Below are positions 1-6,159 of a stretch of 6,159 nt of DNA, piece after piece. Source of the stretch: Candidatus Latescibacterota bacterium (GTDB lineage Bacteria; Latescibacterota; MVCY01); contig DAOVDP010000079.1 of NCBI GenBank assembly GCA_030669445.1, forward strand, positions 1 through 6,159, written 5' to 3'. The notes beneath the pieces were generated by a model. It had not been told where the DNA came from, made no database searches, and worked only from the letters and a program-made list of their open reading frames with translations. Position 1 is the stretch's first letter. Every line of letters begins with the position of its first letter. A program made the translations under genes and the position numbers.

Positions 1-126
1 TTTCAACCCTTAGACTGGACATATCCCGACTACCGATCGGAGTTGGCAGGGCAGTTTTTTGCTCGGGTAAGAGGATGGTTGCTCTCCAAAATTAGCTCTG
101 AGAATTCAAATCCCAGCCTTAGGTAA
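1..126 (+). CDS. C-terminal end of an unidentified protein (5' truncated)
   Basis: Frame 1 is open from the first base to a TAA at 124-126, giving the last 41 residues of a protein that begins outside the window. The tail is rich in aromatic and basic residues (DWTYPDYRSEL, then GQFFARVRGWLL) and ends in a polar Ser/Asn stretch, NSNPSLR. I see no signal, zinc or nucleotide-binding motif and no clear membrane segment. In many bacteria dprA lies upstream of topA, but this tail does not resemble the DprA C-terminus I know, so I do not assign it. Its same-strand orientation and a 453-base gap to topA suggest a separate transcription unit. That the frame is coding is an inference from its openness and amino acid make-up, over a short length. 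Confidence 0.5.
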   Translation, partial: FQPLDWTYPDYRSELAGQFFARVRGWLLSKISSENSNPSLR

Positions 127-320
127 ATCTTTTCGCTACTTCCCTTTTTTCTCTCTTCCGATTCATACAAAACTCTCTTTGGATGAGAAAGTCCTTGCTT
201 TTGCAAAAAACAGCGATTAGATTATATGCCTCTCACACAGAGAGGGGGCTTTCCCTTGTATTAACCAATGGTGGTATTTTGCAATAACTTTTAGGAGATA
301 AGAGAACATAGCCATATTTC

Positions 321-391
321 TGTAGGGGCAGGCCACCGTGCCTGCCCTGATACTGATATTGATTGGGCAACCACGGAGGGTTGCCCCTACA
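321..391. repeat. 71-bp double-hairpin inverted-repeat element (REP/MITE-like)
   Basis: The ends are a perfect 10-bp terminal inverted repeat, TGTAGGGGCA (321-330) and TGCCCCTACA (382-391). The similarity extends over 27 bases per arm (321-347 against the reverse complement of 365-391), with 22 of 27 identical. Each arm is also a hairpin by itself. The left has stem GGGCAGGC/GCCTGCCC (326-333 and 340-347, loop CACCGT), and the right has stem GGGCAACC/GGTTGCCC (365-372 and 379-386). A 17-base AT-rich centre (348-364) separates them. The element can thus fold as one long hairpin or as two small ones. It has no coding capacity and I see no clear target-site duplication. Similar GTAGGGGC repeats are common in environmental bacterial genomes, but copy number cannot be judged from one window. 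Confidence 0.8.
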
Positions 392-547
392 GGAGCCCTG
401 TACGAACGCTGATTTTGCAAGATTGTTACCCATTAAGCAAATAGCACCATAGGTTATTATGCTCTGAAGGCAGAAATTCTATAAGAACAAGAGACCTATT
501 TCAGGTTCAACATCTTATTGGCTCATACTGAGGCTCTTGGTTAATTC

Positions 548-566
548 AACCACAGAAATAGAGAGG
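548..566. repeat. Possible decayed copy of the CACRGAG repeat, before topA
   Basis: The 19 bases at 548-566 begin AACCACAGA and match the left arm of the repeat at 3733-3751 at 15 of 19 positions. They end in GAGAGG (561-566), the only purine-rich stretch near the topA start that resembles a ribosome binding site, though its 13-base spacer to the ATG is long. This may be a remnant of the element found between xerC and hslV, or a chance match. The shortness keeps confidence low. Confidence 0.3.
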
Positions 567-579
567 CTTAAGATCAACT

Positions 580-2811
580 ATGGCTAAATCCTTAGTAGTT
601 GTGGAATCGCCAGCAAAGGCGAAGACGATAAACAAATTTCTGGGAGATGACTACATAGTCAAGCCCTGTGCTGGTCATATCCGTGATCTACCGGCGGGTG
701 AACTGGGCATCGATATCAGCCACGACTTCCAACCGCGGTATGTTCTAATTAAAGGCAAAGGGAAGATCGTCAGGACATTAAAGGAAACAGCGAAGGAAGC
801 TCCCAAGATATTCTTGGCTACCGACCCTGACCGAGAAGGGGAGGCCATCGCCTGGCATGTGGCTCACGAAATAGGCAACAGCAAGAATATGCTCCGAGTT
901 CTGTTGAACGAAATCACCCGGGGCGCTGTGCTTAAGGCTATCCAGCGGCCCCTGGAATTGGATCTGAATAAGGTGAATGCCCAGCAGGCACGGCGGGTGA
1001 TCGACCGGCTGGTAGGCTATAAAGTGAGTCCCTTTCTGTGGCAGACGATTTATCGGGGCAGCCTGAGCGCAGGTAGGGTGCAATCGGTTGCCCTCCGCTT
1101 GGTCTGTGAACGCGAGGAGCAGATCACCCAGTTTGTCCCCCAGGAGTACTGGTCAATAACCGCTGCCCTTTGCACTCAGAGGGATACAGAACCAAAGGTA
1201 TTTGAGGCACAATTAGTTAAAATTGACGGTAAAAAGGCCAGCGTCCCTGACCAAAAAAGCGCCACCACCATTGTCTCTGAGTTGGAGGAGAAAACCTTCC
1301 GGGTGGTGGATATCAAGAGAAAACAGCAGAAGAGGAATCCTGCGCCCCCGTTTATCACCAGCACCCTCCAACAGGAGGCCGGCAGGCGGCTCAAATTCTC
1401 CACCAAAAGGACAATGGCTCTCGCCCAGCAGCTCTACGAGGGCATTGACCTGAAAGAGGGTAGGACAGGACTGATCACCTATATGCGAACCGACTCTCCC
1501 CGAGTTGCCAAAGAGGCAATAACCGACGCAAGACAATATATTGCGGACTCTTACGGTGTGGACTATGTGCCCGCAAAGCCAAATGCCTTCCGAGCTGGCA
1601 AGAGAGCTCAGGGAGCCCATGAGGCCATCAGACCCACCTCCCTTGTCTATTCACCGAAGAGGGTGAAGAAATTCTTAGCCCCGGAGCAACTGCGGCTCTA
1701 CGAATTGATATGGACCAGGTTCATCGCCTCCCAGATGAAACAGGCCTTGCTGGATGTAACCACTGTCGAAATAGAAGCCAATGGATATCTGTTTCGAACC
1801 TCCCAGACCATCATTAGCTTTCGGGGTTTTATGGTTGCCTATAGAGAGGCTACGGATGAACAGGAGGATGAAACCCAGGTAAAACTTCCCCAGAGTCTGA
1901 GCGTGGGAGAGGAGTTAAACTTGGTTTCGCTATCTCCCGAGCAGCACTTCACTGAGCCGCCCCCCCGGTATACCGAGGCCACCTTAGTCAAAGAGCTCGA
2001 GGCCAAGGGTATTGGGCGTCCCAGCACTTACGCCCCCACTGTAAGCGTAATTCAAGATAGAGGTTATGTGAAAAAAGATAAGGGCCGACTATTTGCCGCC
2101 GAGTTGGGGATGACGGTGAATCAGCTTTTAGTAAGTGCCTTTCCTGACATCTTTAATGTCCAATTCACCGCCAAAATGGAGGAGTCTCTTGACCGGATAG
2201 AGACGGGGGAAGAAGGCTGGGTCAAGGTGGTAACTGATTTCTACACCCCCTTTGAAAGCACCCTTTCTCAGGCTAAGGAGCAGCGGACAGAGCTGAAGAA
2301 GTCGTTGCAAGAGTCCACTGACCAGACCTGTGAGAAATGCGGCCGTCCGATGGTCATCAGATGGGGACGCCACGGGAGATTTCTCTCGTGCTCCGGTTTC
2401 CCTGAGTGCAAAAATGCCCGTCCCCTTGAGCAAGATGAGACCGAGGTGGAATCAACTGGACAGGTATGCGATAAGTGTGGGGCTCCAATGATAGTTAAAT
2501 CGGGCAAATACGGTAGATTTCTGGCCTGTTCTGCCTACCCTAAATGCAAAAATACTAAGTCTCTCACCCTGGGTATCCCTTGTCCCCAACCCGAATGTGA
2601 AGGCGAAATAGTGGAACGCCGAACTAAAAAGGGAAGGGTCTTTTACGGATGTAGTAACTATCCCAAGTGTAAGTTCGCCTCCTGGGACAAACCGGTAGCT
2701 CGGAAGTGCTCCCAGTGTGGTGCCTCGTTCTTACTGGAAAAAAAGACTCAAGATAAAGGCACCTTCTTGCGGTGTCCCAGTTGTAAAGCAGAGTTCCCAG
2801 AGGAAGGTTGA
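580..2811 (+). CDS. topA: DNA topoisomerase I (type IA)
   Basis: This 743-residue cytoplasmic enzyme relaxes negatively supercoiled DNA by single-strand cleavage through a 5'-phosphotyrosine link. The Toprim domain opens the protein with VVVESPAKAKT (catalytic Glu9) and carries TDPDREGEAI at 81-90 with acidic residues Asp82, Asp84 and Glu86. LSAGRVQSVA at 162-171 and the active-site motif LITYMRTDS with Tyr301 and Arg303 follow, then EAKGIGRPSTYAP at about 474-486. The C-terminus holds four cysteine modules: C584/C587/C604/C610, C630/C633/C650/C656, C668/C673/C691/C697, and a last CxxC pair set C710/C713/C732/C735. These are expected to bind zinc and single-stranded DNA. Length and domain order fit a bacterial TopA with a multi-finger tail. 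The ATG fits the family's usual N-terminus exactly, although the only SD-like stretch, GAGAGG at 561-566, is 13 bases away. xerC follows after 3 bases. Confidence 0.98.
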   Translation: MAKSLVVVESPAKAKTINKFLGDDYIVKPCAGHIRDLPAGELGIDISHDFQPRYVLIKGKGKIVRTLKETAKEAPKIFLATDPDREGEAIAWHVAHEIGNSKNMLRVLLNEITRGAVLKAIQRPLELDLNKVNAQQARRVIDRLVGYKVSPFLWQTIYRGSLSAGRVQSVALRLVCEREEQITQFVPQEYWSITAALCTQRDTEPKVFEAQLVKIDGKKASVPDQKSATTIVSELEEKTFRVVDIKRKQQKRNPAPPFITSTLQQEAGRRLKFSTKRTMALAQQLYEGIDLKEGRTGLITYMRTDSPRVAKEAITDARQYIADSYGVDYVPAKPNAFRAGKRAQGAHEAIRPTSLVYSPKRVKKFLAPEQLRLYELIWTRFIASQMKQALLDVTTVEIEANGYLFRTSQTIISFRGFMVAYREATDEQEDETQVKLPQSLSVGEELNLVSLSPEQHFTEPPPRYTEATLVKELEAKGIGRPSTYAPTVSVIQDRGYVKKDKGRLFAAELGMTVNQLLVSAFPDIFNVQFTAKMEESLDRIETGEEGWVKVVTDFYTPFESTLSQAKEQRTELKKSLQESTDQTCEKCGRPMVIRWGRHGRFLSCSGFPECKNARPLEQDETEVESTGQVCDKCGAPMIVKSGKYGRFLACSAYPKCKNTKSLTLGIPCPQPECEGEIVERRTKKGRVFYGCSNYPKCKFASWDKPVARKCSQCGASFLLEKKTQDKGTFLRCPSCKAEFPEEG

Positions 2812-2814
2812 AAG

Positions 2815-3714
2815 ATGCGAAAGGCTGTCGAGCAGTTCCTTCAATATTTAGAGGCAGAACGGGATTTCTCGGAGAAGACGCTCTGCGCCTATCGTAATGA
2901 TCTTAAGCAGTTTATCGCTTTTGTCAGCGATCATTTGCAAAACGCTGTTGTCGGTCCTCAAGATGTTAATCAGGCCTGTATCCGCCATTTTCTGGGCACA
3001 TTGAGGCGGAGAGGCCTCCAGCGGCGTTCGGTGGCTCGCAAGCTGGCCAGTATTCGCTCCTTCTTTAAATATTTGTGCAGAATGAAAATTCTGCAACAGA
3101 ATCCGGCTTACGGGATCACCTCTCCTAAGCTGGACAAAAAGCTTCCTCTTTTTCTGGATGTAGAACAGGCAGTAAGGGCAATGGAGCTGCCTGGGGGAGG
3201 AGACTTCTTCAGTCGGAGAAACCATGCCCTCCTGGAGGTGCTTTACGGAACCGGGATCAGGGTGAGCGAGCTGGTGGGTCTGGACATCCCTTCAGTAGAT
3301 ATGTTAGGTGGAGTGGTTAAGGTTAAAGGCAAGGGGAGAAAACAGCGAGTGGTGCCCGTCGGAGGCAAGGCGCTGGAGAGTGTCAGAAAGTACCTGCCCT
3401 GGCGGGAGAGGCTGCAGCAGCAGCTTGCCAGAGAGACCCCGGCCCTTTTCCTGAACCGCTACGGCAGGCGGCTGAGCCAGCGTGGTGTCCAGAGGATCGT
3501 TAGCCGGTATCTCTCTATGGTTTCAGAGCAGAAGGGACTGAGTCCCCATGTCTTACGGCACACTTTTGCCACTCACTTGTTAGACAACGGCGCTGACCTG
3601 CAGGCGGTCCGAGAGCTGTTGGGACATGTAAGTCTCTCCACTACTCAAATTTATACCCATGTTACCACCGACAGATTGAAAAAGATTTACCATCAGGCCC
3701 ATCCGAGGGCGTAA
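2815..3714 (+). CDS. xerC: Tyrosine recombinase XerC-type
   Basis: This 299-residue site-specific recombinase would act with a XerD partner at the chromosomal dif site, near the division septum, to resolve chromosome dimers. An N-terminal SAM-like core-binding domain (about residues 1-95, including EKTLCAYRNDLKQF) precedes the catalytic domain. All catalytic residues are visible: Arg149 in GTGIRVSEL, Lys173 in the KGKGRKQR beta-hairpin, His245 and Arg248 in HVLRHTFATH, His271 in LLGH, and the nucleophile Tyr280 in TQIYTHV. The C-terminus ends in the HPRA typical of Xer proteins. The ATG lies 3 bases after the topA stop, with AGGAAGG (2801-2807) inside the topA end as ribosome binding site, so the two are probably co-transcribed and perhaps translationally coupled. 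XerC and XerD are hard to tell apart by motif. I choose XerC from the topA-xerC-hslVU order, and XerD remains possible. Confidence 0.9.
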   Translation: MRKAVEQFLQYLEAERDFSEKTLCAYRNDLKQFIAFVSDHLQNAVVGPQDVNQACIRHFLGTLRRRGLQRRSVARKLASIRSFFKYLCRMKILQQNPAYGITSPKLDKKLPLFLDVEQAVRAMELPGGGDFFSRRNHALLEVLYGTGIRVSELVGLDIPSVDMLGGVVKVKGKGRKQRVVPVGGKALESVRKYLPWRERLQQQLARETPALFLNRYGRRLSQRGVQRIVSRYLSMVSEQKGLSPHVLRHTFATHLLDNGADLQAVRELLGHVSLSTTQIYTHVTTDRLKKIYHQAHPRA

Positions 3715-3730
3715 AATCTGAAAACTCTTA

Positions 3731-3914
3731 TTAACCACAGAGACACGGAGGCACAGAGAAGGTGTAAAGAAAAAAATCTGATAGAAAGAAATAATTGGAG
3801 CAGCGATTGAACTGCATTGTCATAAGGTTAGTATTATGAAAGGCACAAAGTATTTTACTCCGTGTCTCTGTGTCTCCGTGGTTTTCTAAATTTATCTCTA
3901 TGTGCTCTGTGGTT
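3731..3914. mobile_element. MITE-like inverted repeat filling the xerC-hslV gap
   Basis: The left arm at 3733-3758 begins AACCACAGAG and is built of three 8-base units of the form NCACRGAG. The right arm at 3858-3883 is its inverse, also three units, with 22 of 26 positions identical. The four differences are transitions, and two of them would still pair as G-U in RNA. About 99 bases of AT-rich sequence (3759-3857) separate the arms, and a third partial copy in the right-arm orientation lies at 3896-3914. No transposase is encoded, and I see no clear target duplication. Such 'CCACAGAGACACGGAG' repeats recur in many environmental bacterial genomes, which suggests a non-autonomous mobile or REP-like element, but mobility is inferred. 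It starts 16 bases after the xerC stop and ends 3 bases before the hslV ribosome binding site. The outer limits are approximate. Confidence 0.7.
3807..3837 (+). promoter_or_regulatory. Weak candidate promoter inside the repeat element
   Basis: TTGAAC (3807-3812) resembles a -35 box at 4 of 6 positions and TATTAT (3832-3837) a -10 box at 5 of 6. The 19-base spacer is at the long edge for a sigma-70 type promoter. It lies between the repeat arms and points toward hslV, so it could drive hslV-hslU-aroQ if the repeat separates them from topA-xerC. The match is poor enough to arise by chance in AT-rich sequence. Confidence 0.2.
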
Positions 3915-3917
3915 TCC

Positions 3918-3925
3918 AAAGGAGG
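3918..3925 (+). promoter_or_regulatory. Ribosome binding site that sets the hslV start at TTG 3935
   Basis: AAAGGAGG is a near-perfect Shine-Dalgarno sequence, with a 9-base spacer to the TTG at 3935-3937. An alternative in-frame GTG at 3902 would place this site inside the coding region and its first codons inside the repeat. The site therefore decides for the TTG start. Confidence 0.85.
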
Positions 3926-3934
3926 TATCTGGAA

Positions 3935-4474
3935 TTGAGCAAGCTCAAATTCACAGGAACTACTGTCTTAGGGCTCAGGCGCAACGGGAAGGCAGCGCTG
4001 GGCTGTGATGGACAGGTGACAGTTGGCGAGATAGTGATGAAGCACAACGCTCGCAAAGTCCAGAAAATATACAACAACACCATATTAGCGGGCTTTGCCG
4101 GCGCCGCTGCCGATGCCTTCGCCCTGTTCGAGAGGTTTGAAGCAAAACTGGAAGCCTACAACGGAAATTTGAAACGAGCAGCCGTGGAGCTCACCAAAGA
4201 TTGGAGATTGGACAAATATCTGCGGAGGTTAGAGGCACTCCTGGCAGTGATGGATAAAGAGATCTCGCTGGTTATCTCTGGAAGCGGAGATGTCATCGAA
4301 CCCGATGACGGCATCATTGCCTTGGGTTCAGGAGGAGCATACGCCTTATCCGCTGCCAAGGCATATTTAGAGTGTTCTCAACTGGAGGCTAAAACTATCG
4401 TAGAGAAATCCCTGTTAATCGCTTCTTCTATTGATGTGTATACAAACGACAAAATAATTATCGAAGAACTTTAA
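3935..4474 (+). CDS. hslV: HslV (ClpQ) peptidase subunit of the HslVU protease
   Basis: HslV is the threonine peptidase of the cytoplasmic HslVU protease. In the family it forms a double hexameric ring capped by the ATPase HslU. Starting at TTG 3935 the product is 179 residues with a short propeptide, MSKLKFTG, cut before Thr9, the catalytic Thr1 of the mature enzyme (GTTVLGLRR). Asp25 and Lys41 correspond to Asp17 and Lys33 of the mature protein (CDGQVTVG and MKHNARKV). [48 protein letters not shown] and GSGGAYAL match the family in order, and the C-terminus [12 protein letters not shown] is complete. One oddity is Cys24 where the family usually has Gly just before the Asp (GDGQ). The N-terminal Thr separates it from the serine-type CodW of Bacillus. 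hslU starts 16 bases downstream. Confidence 0.97.
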   Translation: MSKLKFTGTTVLGLRRNGKAALGCDGQVTVGEIVMKHNARKVQKIYNNTILAGFAGAAADAFALFERFEAKLEAYNGNLKRAAVELTKDWRLDKYLRRLEALLAVMDKEISLVISGSGDVIEPDDGIIALGSGGAYALSAAKAYLECSQLEAKTIVEKSLLIASSIDVYTNDKIIIEEL

Positions 4475-4490
4475 TCCGAGGTGCTGTTTA

Positions 4491-5849
4491 ATGAGAGAAT
4501 TGACACCCCAGCAGACAGTAGCTGAACTTGACAAGTATGTGATCGGGCAAGACAAAGCTAAGAAATCAGTGGCAATTGCGCTCAGAAATCGCTGGCGCCG
4601 TCAGCAGGTTTCAGAAGAGCTGCGGGATGAGATTATGCCCAATAACATCATTATGATCGGTCCCACCGGGGTGGGCAAAACTGAGATCGCCCGCCGGTTG
4701 GCCAATTTAGCCAATGCCCCCTTCGTGAAGGTGGAGGCCTCTAAGTTCACCGAAGTCGGCTATGTGGGCCGAGATGTGGAATCAATGATCAGAGACCTCA
4801 CCGACCTGGCGGTGAATATGGTGAAGACCGCGAGGACAGGACAGGTTCAGCAAGAGGCTGAAACACAGGCCGAAGAACGGCTCTTAGATATCCTCCTTCC
4901 CCCTCCTCCCCGAAAAAAGGGAAAGGAGAATCAACTCCTCGATGAACAGGTGGAGGAAAAACATCAGAGAAGTCGAGAGAAGCTGAGACAACAGCTTGTT
5001 GCAGGAAGGTTGGACAAGAGAATAGTCGAACTTGAGCTTACCTCCAACACCTTCCCCATGGTAGAAATATTCTCCCCCATCGGCATGGAAGAGATGGGGA
5101 TCAACATCCAGGAGATGTTCGGAGGGATGATCCCCAAAAAGATTAAAAGGAGACGAGTAACTGTAGCTGAAGCCCGCAGGATACTGGCCCAGGAAGAGGT
5201 GCAGAAACTCATTGATATGGATGAGGTAGTTTCCGAAGCCATCGACCGGGTGGAACAGTCAGGGATAGTCTTTGTGGATGAGCTGGACAAGATAGCGGCG
5301 GCTGCAGAGGCTTCTGCCAGTGGCCCGGATGTTTCCAGGGAAGGAGTACAGCGCGATCTGCTCCCCATCGTGGAAGGGTCAAATGTAATGACAAAATATG
5401 GAATGGTCAAAACCGACCATATTCTGTTTATCGCTGCCGGTGCTTTTCACTCCGCTAAACCCTCAGACCTGATCCCGGAGATGCAGGGCAGATTCCCTAT
5501 CCGAGTGGAATTAGATAGCCTGACCGCTAAGGATTTCGTGAGAATCCTCACCGAGCCCAAAAACGCCCTGATAAAACAATATCAGGCCCTGTTAGCCACC
5601 GAAGGGGTAAAGATCTCTTTTCCTAAGCCGGCCATCGAAGAGATTGCAAGGGTGGCAGATGAGGTGAATCAAAAGACAGAAAATATCGGAGCACGAAGAC
5701 TTCACACGGTCATGAACACTCTGTTAGAGGATATCCTCTATGCGGTGCCTGAGACAAAGAGGAAAGCCATCCGCATCACCCACCAGATGGTGAAGAAAAC
5801 CCTGGATAAGATTGTAAGCGACGAAAATTTGAGCCGATATATTCTTTGA
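4491..5849 (+). CDS. hslU: HslU (ClpY) ATPase subunit of the HslVU protease
   Basis: This 452-residue AAA+ unfoldase forms hexamers that unfold substrates and feed them into HslV. The N-terminal segment [22 protein letters not shown] is typical. Walker A is GPTGVGKT at 57-64, the pore loop GYVG is at 90-93 (Tyr91), Walker B IVFVDE is at 259-264, GRFPIRVEL at 333-341 carries the presumed arginine finger Arg334, and the sensor-2 motif GARRL is at 400-404 (Arg402). The HslU-specific I-domain, about 110-245, is charged and includes a proline run followed by basic residues (PPPPRKKGK, 137-145). The C-terminus ends LSRYIL, close to the usual tail that docks into HslV. Length is slightly above the E. 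coli protein. GAGGTG at 4478-4483 lies 7 bases before the ATG. The 16-base gap from hslV supports coupled expression of the two partners. Confidence 0.98.
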   Translation: MRELTPQQTVAELDKYVIGQDKAKKSVAIALRNRWRRQQVSEELRDEIMPNNIIMIGPTGVGKTEIARRLANLANAPFVKVEASKFTEVGYVGRDVESMIRDLTDLAVNMVKTARTGQVQQEAETQAEERLLDILLPPPPRKKGKENQLLDEQVEEKHQRSREKLRQQLVAGRLDKRIVELELTSNTFPMVEIFSPIGMEEMGINIQEMFGGMIPKKIKRRRVTVAEARRILAQEEVQKLIDMDEVVSEAIDRVEQSGIVFVDELDKIAAAAEASASGPDVSREGVQRDLLPIVEGSNVMTKYGMVKTDHILFIAAGAFHSAKPSDLIPEMQGRFPIRVELDSLTAKDFVRILTEPKNALIKQYQALLATEGVKISFPKPAIEEIARVADEVNQKTENIGARRLHTVMNTLLEDILYAVPETKRKAIRITHQMVKKTLDKIVSDENLSRYIL

Positions 5850-5880
5850 TAGAGATCAACAGAGGACACTGGAGGGAATC

Positions 5881-6159
5881 ATGCCCCGTCTGCTTGTAGT
5901 TCACGGTCCCAACCTTAACCTGCTGGGCAAGCGAGAACCCGAGGTCTATGGGACAGTTTCTCTGGAGGAGATCAACCAGTCCATCCAGCAATTGGCGAAA
6001 CAGTTGGATGTGGAGGTAAAGATCATCCAGTCTAACTCCGAGGGAGAAATAGTCGATGAGATTCAGAAGGCAATGGAGTGGGCGGATGGAATTCTCATCA
6101 ATCCTGGGGGACTTACCCATTACAGCGTGGTGCTCAGGGATGCCGTAGCTGCCGCCGCT
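5881..6159 (+). CDS. aroQ: Type II 3-dehydroquinate dehydratase (3' truncated by window)
   Basis: AroQ converts 3-dehydroquinate to 3-dehydroshikimate, the third step of the shikimate pathway to aromatic amino acids, and forms dodecamers in the cytoplasm. The visible 93 residues start MPRLLVVHGPNLNLLGKREPEVYG, the family signature, with the catalytic Arg18 and Tyr23 of the lid loop. QSNSEGEIVDEI follows at 50-61, and INPGGLTHYSVVLRDA at 73-88 carries the substrate-binding Asn74 and catalytic His80. The family is usually about 140-150 residues, so roughly a third is outside the window, including the later His and Arg residues. Ser53 stands where many members have His (QSNHEG). GGAGGG at 5871-5876 just before the ATG supports this start. 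It lies 31 bases after hslU and is probably in the same operon, although its function is unrelated to proteolysis. Confidence 0.95.
   Translation, partial: MPRLLVVHGPNLNLLGKREPEVYGTVSLEEINQSIQQLAKQLDVEVKIIQSNSEGEIVDEIQKAMEWADGILINPGGLTHYSVVLRDAVAAAA

Larger units (their letters stand above)
127..579. other. Non-coding intergenic region upstream of topA
   Basis: These 453 bases lie between the upstream stop and topA, and I see no convincing gene on either strand. The stretch contains a pyrimidine-rich segment (about 127-180), a short hairpin at 229-245 (CCTCTC, 5-base loop, GAGAGG) with no T-run after it, the 71-bp double-hairpin element at 321-391, and three copies of TTTTGCAA (199-206, 277-284, 413-420). 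Promoter signals are weak. TTGCAA at 201-206 with TATATG at 223-228 (16-base spacer) is one candidate. TTAAGC at 433-438 with TATTAT at 455-460 (16-base spacer) is another and has the better -10 box. The topA promoter probably lies here but I cannot pick it with confidence. Confidence 0.7.

Noticed and set aside
229..245. Terminator for the upstream gene
   Set aside because: The hairpin has only a 6-bp stem with a 5-base loop and is followed by GGGCTTTCCC, with no T-run.
217..433. Two short overlapping - strand open frames upstream of topA
   Set aside because: They consist largely of the translated inverted-repeat element at 321-391, overlap each other in different frames, and resemble no protein family.
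778..1620. Open frames on the - strand (778-1083, 1176-1406, 1213-1620) and + strand (1223-1453) inside topA
   Set aside because: All lie within an intact topA whose motifs run without interruption, and none has a recognisable domain or its own context.
3733..3914. CRISPR array or Xer/dif-type recombination site next to xerC
   Set aside because: The 8-base units are adjacent without unique spacers and occur as inverted arms, so it is no CRISPR. There is no dif-like pair of 11-bp arms around a 6-8 bp centre, and xerC is in a housekeeping context, so nearness of recombinase and repeat does not imply function.
3731..3919. 62-codon - strand open frame between xerC and hslV
   Set aside because: Its ends are the translated repeat arms, so it follows from repeat composition and is not a gene.
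4964..5410. 148-codon open frame on the - strand within hslU
   Set aside because: It is fully inside the strongly supported hslU coding region, its product is a low-complexity Ser/Thr-rich sequence, and no family is recognisable. It is a shadow of the real gene.
5776..6120. 114-codon - strand open frame across the hslU-aroQ junction
   Set aside because: It overlaps two well supported genes on the other strand and shows no recognisable motif.
580..6159. A new defence or mobile-element system in the gene cluster
   Set aside because: All five recognised genes are standard housekeeping families with intact catalytic motifs, and no unknown gene lies between them.

Overview
The window holds a bacterial housekeeping cluster in which every legible gene is on the + strand: the last 42 codons of an unidentified gene, topA (DNA topoisomerase I), a xerC-type tyrosine recombinase, hslV and hslU (the two-component ATP-dependent HslVU/ClpQY protease), and the first 93 codons of aroQ (type II 3-dehydroquinate dehydratase). 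The organism is clearly a bacterium. The order topA-xerC-hslV-hslU recalls Bacillota, but no trmFO lies between topA and xerC and aroQ follows hslU directly. Base composition is balanced, hslV appears to start at TTG, and the intergenic repeats are of the 'CCACAGAGACACGGAG' and 'TGTAGGGGCA...TGCCCCTACA' kinds often seen in environmental or uncultured bacteria. I cannot name a phylum from this alone.

Layout: 1-126 is the end of an upstream gene. 127-579 is a long non-coding stretch with a 71-bp double-hairpin inverted-repeat element (321-391), three copies of the octamer TTTTGCAA, and a possible decayed repeat just before topA. 580-2811 (topA) and 2815-3714 (xerC) are 3 bases apart and look co-transcribed. 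The 220-base gap from 3715 to 3934 is almost wholly a MITE-like inverted repeat (3731-3914) that ends just before the hslV ribosome binding site. hslV (3935-4474), hslU (4491-5849) and aroQ (5881 onward) are 16 and 31 bases apart and look like a second transcription unit, or the rest of one longer unit interrupted by the repeat.

The genes share no single pathway. TopA relaxes negative supercoils, XerC resolves chromosome dimers with a partner recombinase, HslVU degrades cytoplasmic proteins, and AroQ makes 3-dehydroshikimate for aromatic amino acid synthesis. All appear intact, with their catalytic residues present as far as the window shows.

I found no new enzymatic or defence system. The real points of interest are non-coding: the two small inverted-repeat elements, one with compensatory base changes between its halves, and their placement directly upstream of housekeeping genes, where they may affect transcription or translation starts.
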